Assembly (NCBI GenBank): GCA_900540335.1
Contig: UQFC01000099.1
Location: 1 to 10,582, forward strand
Reading direction: 5' to 3'
From: an uncultured Clostridium sp.
GTDB lineage: Bacteria; Bacillota; Clostridia; Lachnospirales; Lachnospiraceae
DNA: 10,582 bases
This document shows positions 8,095 through 10,582 of the stretch, one piece after another. Every line of letters starts with the position of its first letter. Position 1 is the stretch's first letter. The position numbers and the translations under genes were made by a program. The notes below the pieces were generated by a model, which was given only the letters and a program-made list of their open reading frames with translations, searched no databases and was not told the DNA's origin.

Positions 8095-8123
8095 TTGAAT
8101 TATTTGTTGTCGTAAGGTATCAT
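8095..8123 (+). promoter_or_regulatory. Predicted promoter of the MerR-family regulator gene
   Basis: TTGAAT (8095-8100) and TATCAT (8118-8123) are separated by an ideal 17-nt spacer. The -10 box overlaps the opposing -10 box of the exporter operon (8119-8124) almost base for base, so the two polymerases cannot open both promoters together. The start site would fall near 8130, inside the operator. The ribosome binding site AGAGGT (8149-8154) lies 6 nt before the ATG at 8161 and touches the opposite -35 box. Confidence 0.72.
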
Positions 8124-8149
8124 ACTATGTACAGTAACTGTACGGTCAA
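8119..8149 (-). promoter_or_regulatory. MerR-type promoter of the acetyltransferase-exporter operon
   Basis: On the minus strand, a -35 box TTGACC (8149-8144) is followed by a 19-nt spacer and a -10 box TATGAT (8124-8119). A 19-20-nt spacer is the hallmark of promoters activated by MerR-family proteins, which twist the over-long spacer into a usable shape. The spacer holds the dyad described separately. The predicted start of transcription is near 8112, giving a leader of about 37 nt before the acetyltransferase ATG at 8075. Confidence 0.88.
8129..8143. promoter_or_regulatory. MerR-family operator dyad
   Basis: This is a perfect palindrome, GTACAGT-A-ACTGTAC, with 7-bp arms and one central base. 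It lies wholly inside the 19-nt spacer of the minus-strand promoter, where MerR/BmrR-type dimers bind. It also covers the predicted transcription start of the regulator's own gene (about 8130), so the same bound dimer could activate the exporter operon and repress its own synthesis. Confidence 0.87.
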
Positions 8150-8160
8150 GAGGTATTTTT

Positions 8161-9021
8161 ATGAAAAGAAATGATTATTTGTATCCATCTGGAGAATTTG
8201 CCAGATTGGCAGGGGTAAATAAGCGGACGCTTCACTATTATAATGATATCGGCCTTTTTTGTCCGGAAATCATTGGGGAAAACGGCTACCATTATTATTC
8301 CTGTTTTCAGTTTGCACAGCTGGAACTGATTCTTACATTGAGAAAAATCGGTCTGTCGATTGAGGAAATACGGGAATATGTGACAGGGCCGTCGGATGAG
8401 TCTTTTTCCCGGATGATGGAAAAGAAGAAGCAGCTTATTGATGCGTCCATCCGTCAGCTGTTATCTGTTCAGGCCTTTTTGGAACAGAAATCACAGCGGC
8501 TGCAGGCAGGCTTTGAGGCGCGGCATGGAGAGATTGAGCTGTGTACCCTTCCGGAGAGAAAGATTATCTGTTCCGCTCCGATTTCCGGAAAGTACGATGA
8601 AGAGGATTTTTCCGTTGCAGCAGAATTTTCCCTTCGCCTAAAAAAGCTGTTTCATCTTTATGACAGCTTTGGAAGCCGGATTTCCATGGATGCGGTGCGC
8701 AGCGGAGAATGGAACAGCTACGATTCTTTTTTTGCTTACTGCCCTGGCAATTCCGAGATTTATGATGAGGTTTTGCCGGAGGGAGCATTTCTGAGAGCCT
8801 ACTGTGTAGGTGCGTGGAACCGGCTTCCGGAGGTTTATCAGAAAATTCTGGATTATGCAGAGGAGAGGAACCTGGCGCTTACAGGGTATGCCTATGAGGA
8901 GGGCTTAAATGAAATGGCCATTCGGAGTCAGGAGGACTATGTGACAATGATCACGATTCCATGTGCAGATTCAGCAGCTGTTCAGGTAAAAAAGGGCGAT
9001 TATGCAGGCAAAGACGGCTGA
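8161..9021 (+). CDS. MerR-family transcriptional regulator with effector-binding domain (BmrR-like)
   Basis: This 286-aa protein has three recognisable parts. Residues 8-47 form the MerR winged helix-turn-helix (GEFARLAGVNKRTLHYYNDIG, then NGYHYYS). Residues about 82-118 form a long dimerisation helix. Residues about 126-280 form a GyrI-like/effector-binding domain of the kind that lets BmrR bind bulky, often cationic, drugs; YAYEEGLNE at 243-251 matches the region where that domain places acidic ligand-binding residues. There is no Cys cluster as in metal-sensing MerR proteins, so a small organic ligand is more likely. The gene is transcribed away from the acetyltransferase-exporter operon, and a MerR-type dyad and long-spacer promoter lie between them. 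It is therefore very probably the ligand-dependent activator of that operon and an autorepressor. The inducer is unknown. No terminator is visible after the stop; the next promoter begins 8 nt downstream. Confidence 0.93.
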   Translation: MKRNDYLYPSGEFARLAGVNKRTLHYYNDIGLFCPEIIGENGYHYYSCFQFAQLELILTLRKIGLSIEEIREYVTGPSDESFSRMMEKKKQLIDASIRQLLSVQAFLEQKSQRLQAGFEARHGEIELCTLPERKIICSAPISGKYDEEDFSVAAEFSLRLKKLFHLYDSFGSRISMDAVRSGEWNSYDSFFAYCPGNSEIYDEVLPEGAFLRAYCVGAWNRLPEVYQKILDYAEERNLALTGYAYEEGLNEMAIRSQEDYVTMITIPCADSAAVQVKKGDYAGKDG

Positions 9022-9028
9022 TTATAAG

Positions 9029-9057
9029 TTGAATTAATAGGATATCCATGATACAAT
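9029..9057 (+). promoter_or_regulatory. Predicted promoter of the riboswitch-FAD protein transcript
   Basis: TTGAAT (9029-9034) and TACAAT (9052-9057) are separated by exactly 17 nt. The predicted start is around 9064, about nine bases before the first paired base of the riboswitch aptamer, which is the usual arrangement. The promoter lies immediately after the stop codon of the regulator gene, so the FAD protein is an independent transcription unit apart from any read-through. Confidence 0.75.
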
Positions 9058-9072
9058 TAAATAAGGTGATAT

Positions 9073-9140
9073 GCATGTGTATAAGCCCATAATACGGATG
9101 GGTGTTTCTACCAACCGCCGGAAATGGTTGACTACAATGT
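9073..9140 (+). promoter_or_regulatory. Purine riboswitch aptamer, guanine class (C74)
   Basis: This is a three-helix purine aptamer. P1 is 9073-9081 with 9133-9140 (UGUA/UACA, a bulged G9077, then CAU/AUG and a G-U pair). J1/2 is UAAG. P2 is CCCAU/AUGGG (9086-9090 with 9098-9102), with loop AAUACGG. J2/3 contains the invariant UUUCUAC (9105-9111). P3 is CAACCG/UGGUUG (9112-9117 with 9125-9130), with loop CCGGAAA. GG of loop 2 can pair with CC of loop 3, the conserved kissing contact. By B. subtilis xpt numbering, U22 is 9082, U47 is 9105, U51 is 9109 and the specificity base 74 is C9132, which predicts guanine or hypoxanthine rather than adenine. An oddity is that the usual U25-A45 is replaced by G9085 and U9103, which could still pair. 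Confidence 0.92.
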
Positions 9141-9163
9141 CTTTGTAGTTGACCTTATTTTTT
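9126..9163 (+). terminator. Riboswitch expression-platform terminator
   Basis: A 12-bp stem pairs 9126-9137 with 9143-9154 (two G-U pairs) around a 5-nt loop, and is followed by TTATTTTTT (9155-9163). The 5' arm consists of the aptamer's own P3 3' strand, base C74, and the 3' strand of P1, so the hairpin and the ligand-bound aptamer cannot coexist. The ribosome binding site AGGAGG starts at 9164, directly after the T-tract. The layout predicts termination without ligand and read-through with ligand. Confidence 0.88.
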
Positions 9164-9176
9164 AGGAGGAGATTTT

Positions 9177-10550
9177 ATGAGATATGATGTTATTATTATT
9201 GGAGCAGGACCGGGCGGAATTTTTTCGGCATATGAATTAAGTCAGAAGAGCCCTGATTTAAAGGTCGGCGTGTTTGAGGCAGGCCATGCCTTGAGCCGGC
9301 GCAAATGTCCCATTGACGGGGAAAAGATCAAATCCTGTATCGGCTGCAAGAGCTGTTCTATTATGAGCGGATTTGGCGGAGCCGGAGCATTTTCAGATGG
9401 AAAGTACAATATTACCAATGATTTCGGAGGGACTTTGTACAAGTATATCGGCAAGAAGCAGGCTCTTGATTTGATGTATTATGTAGACGATATTAACCTG
9501 CGCTACGGCGGCGAGGGAACGAAGCTTTATTCCACAGCAGGTTCCAAGTTTAAGAAGGAATGTATTCAGCATGACCTTCATCTTCTGAATGCATCAGTGC
9601 GTCATCTGGGTACGGATATTAACTACCAGGTTCTGGAAAATCTGTATGCAGAGCTGAAGGAAAAGGTTGATTTTTATTTTGATTCTCCTGTGGATTCTGT
9701 TGCTGCAGTGGACGGCGGCTATGAGATTTCCTCCAATGGACAGACGTATAGCTGCGAAAAATGTATTATTTCTGTGGGTAGAAGCGGAAGCAAATGGATG
9801 GAGCGGATTTGCCGGGATATGAAGATTCCTACCAGCTCCAACCGTGTGGATATTGGAGTCCGTGTAGAGCTTCCGGCAGAGGTATTTTCTCACCTGACAG
9901 ATGAACTGTACGAGAGTAAAATTGTATACCGGACACAGAAATACGGGGATCAGGTGCGCACCTTCTGTATGAACCCCAAGGGCGCGGTTGTTACGGAAAA
10001 TACCAACGGTATTATTACGGTAAACGGACACAGCTATGAGGATCCTTCCAAGCATACGGAGAATACAAACTTTGCTCTTCTGGTTGCAAAGCATTTCTCC
10101 GAGCCGTTTAAGGATTCCAATGGATATGGTGAATCCATTGCCCGTTTAAGCAATATGCTGGGAGGCGGAGTGATTGTTCAGCGTTTCGGGGATCTAATTC
10201 GCGGACGGCGTTCCACTCCGGCAAGAATTGAGGAGGCATTTATTACGCCGACCTTAAAGGCTACGCCGGGAGATCTGAGTCTGGTGCTGCCGAAGCGGAT
10301 TCTGGACGGCATCATGGAGATGATTTATGCCCTGGATAAGATTGCGCCGGGTACGGCCAATGACGATACTCTTCTTTACGGCGTTGAGGTGAAGTTCTAT
10401 AATATGGAGGTGCAGGTCAATGAGAAGCTGGAATCCTGCCATAAGGGACTTTACATTATCGGAGACGGAAGCGGAATTACCCACTCTCTGTCCCATGCTT
10501 CTGCCAGCGGAATTTATGTGGCAAGAAACCTGTTAGAGGAAAATAAATAA
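9177..10550 (+). CDS. FAD-dependent dehydrogenase-like flavoprotein with CxxCxxC motif (COG2509 type)
   Basis: This is a 457-aa predicted soluble flavoprotein. The N-terminal Rossmann fold binds the FAD ADP moiety (VIIIGAGPGG, 5-14, ending with the acidic VFEAG at 32-36). A C-terminal segment LYIIGDGSG (425-433) with Asp430 is the second FAD-contact motif, and THSLSHASASG (435-445) closes the site. An insert after the first beta-alpha-beta unit carries Cys44 and the cluster Cys54-x-x-Cys57-x-x-Cys60, then a Gly-rich SGFGGAGAFSDGKYN (64-78). Such cysteines could bind iron-sulfur or take part in redox chemistry; this is inference. The length is typical of COG2509 proteins, whose reaction is, as far as I know, not established. 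AGGAGG at 9164-9169 lies 7 nt before the ATG. A guanine-class riboswitch with its own terminator controls it, which links it to purine availability, although nothing in the protein alone identifies a purine substrate. Confidence 0.9.
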   Translation: MRYDVIIIGAGPGGIFSAYELSQKSPDLKVGVFEAGHALSRRKCPIDGEKIKSCIGCKSCSIMSGFGGAGAFSDGKYNITNDFGGTLYKYIGKKQALDLMYYVDDINLRYGGEGTKLYSTAGSKFKKECIQHDLHLLNASVRHLGTDINYQVLENLYAELKEKVDFYFDSPVDSVAAVDGGYEISSNGQTYSCEKCIISVGRSGSKWMERICRDMKIPTSSNRVDIGVRVELPAEVFSHLTDELYESKIVYRTQKYGDQVRTFCMNPKGAVVTENTNGIITVNGHSYEDPSKHTENTNFALLVAKHFSEPFKDSNGYGESIARLSNMLGGGVIVQRFGDLIRGRRSTPARIEEAFITPTLKATPGDLSLVLPKRILDGIMEMIYALDKIAPGTANDDTLLYGVEVKFYNMEVQVNEKLESCHKGLYIIGDGSGITHSLSHASASGIYVARNLLEENK

Positions 10551-10552
10551 AG

Positions 10553-10582
10553 ATGAAAAATTACGGCGGAGCAGCCCAGGGC
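10553..10582 (+). CDS. Start of a possible downstream gene, truncated by window end
   Basis: An ATG two bases after the flavoprotein stop opens a frame that stays open for ten codons (MKNYGGAAQG) to the window edge. A possible ribosome binding site AGAGGA (10535-10540) lies 12 nt upstream, inside the previous gene. The tight spacing suggests a second gene under the same riboswitch, but ten residues are too few to name a family. Confidence 0.4.
   Translation, partial: MKNYGGAAQG

Noticed and set aside
9073..9140. Adenine riboswitch reading of the purine aptamer
   Set aside because: The ON-type layout resembles the adenine pbuE switch, but the specificity base at position 74 is C (9132), not U.
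9594..10094. 166-codon open frame antisense to the flavoprotein
   Set aside because: A shadow of the real gene, with no recognised motif and an unlikely composition.

Overview
The window looks like chromosome from an anaerobic, gut-type member of the Firmicutes, most probably a Lachnospiraceae/Clostridia relative. The evidence is the gene families, strong AGGAGG-type ribosome binding sites, moderate GC, a purine riboswitch and short intergenic gaps. The assignment is by impression, since no 16S or tRNA gene is present. I see no insertion sequence, CRISPR array, tRNA or phage gene, and coding density is high.

Region 1 (1-3953, + strand) is the 3' part of an uptake operon. It holds the tail of a MalG/UgpE-type permease, a UgpB-like solute-binding lipoprotein, a cytosolic nucleotide-pyrophosphatase/phosphodiesterase (NPP)-family enzyme with all its metal ligands, and a Cof-type HAD phosphatase that overlaps the NPP gene by 8 nt. 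The set suggests import of a phosphorylated or phosphodiester compound followed by intracellular hydrolysis. It ends at a hairpin region (3960-4015) shared with the convergent operon.

Region 2 (4020-9021) is a drug-response module. A MerR/BmrR-type regulator (+) is divergent from a minus-strand operon of GNAT acetyltransferase, ABC exporter half A and ABC exporter half B. The 85-nt gap holds a textbook MerR-type promoter (TTGACC, 19-nt spacer, TATGAT) with a perfect 7-1-7 dyad in the spacer, and an opposing promoter for the regulator whose -10 box lies over the operon's -10 box. The two exporter halves form a predicted heterodimer with one degenerate ATP site: half A has Asp for the catalytic Glu and Gln for the H-loop His, and half B has a non-canonical signature.

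Region 3 (9022-10582, + strand) is a guanine-class purine riboswitch with its own promoter. It controls an FAD-dependent dehydrogenase-like protein (COG2509 type) that carries a CxxCxxC motif. The terminator's 5' arm is built from the aptamer's own P3, J3/1 and P1 3' strands, which predicts that ligand binding turns expression ON. That is opposite to the usual guanine switch, and I consider it the most interesting signal in the window. A further open reading frame starts at 10553 and runs off the end.
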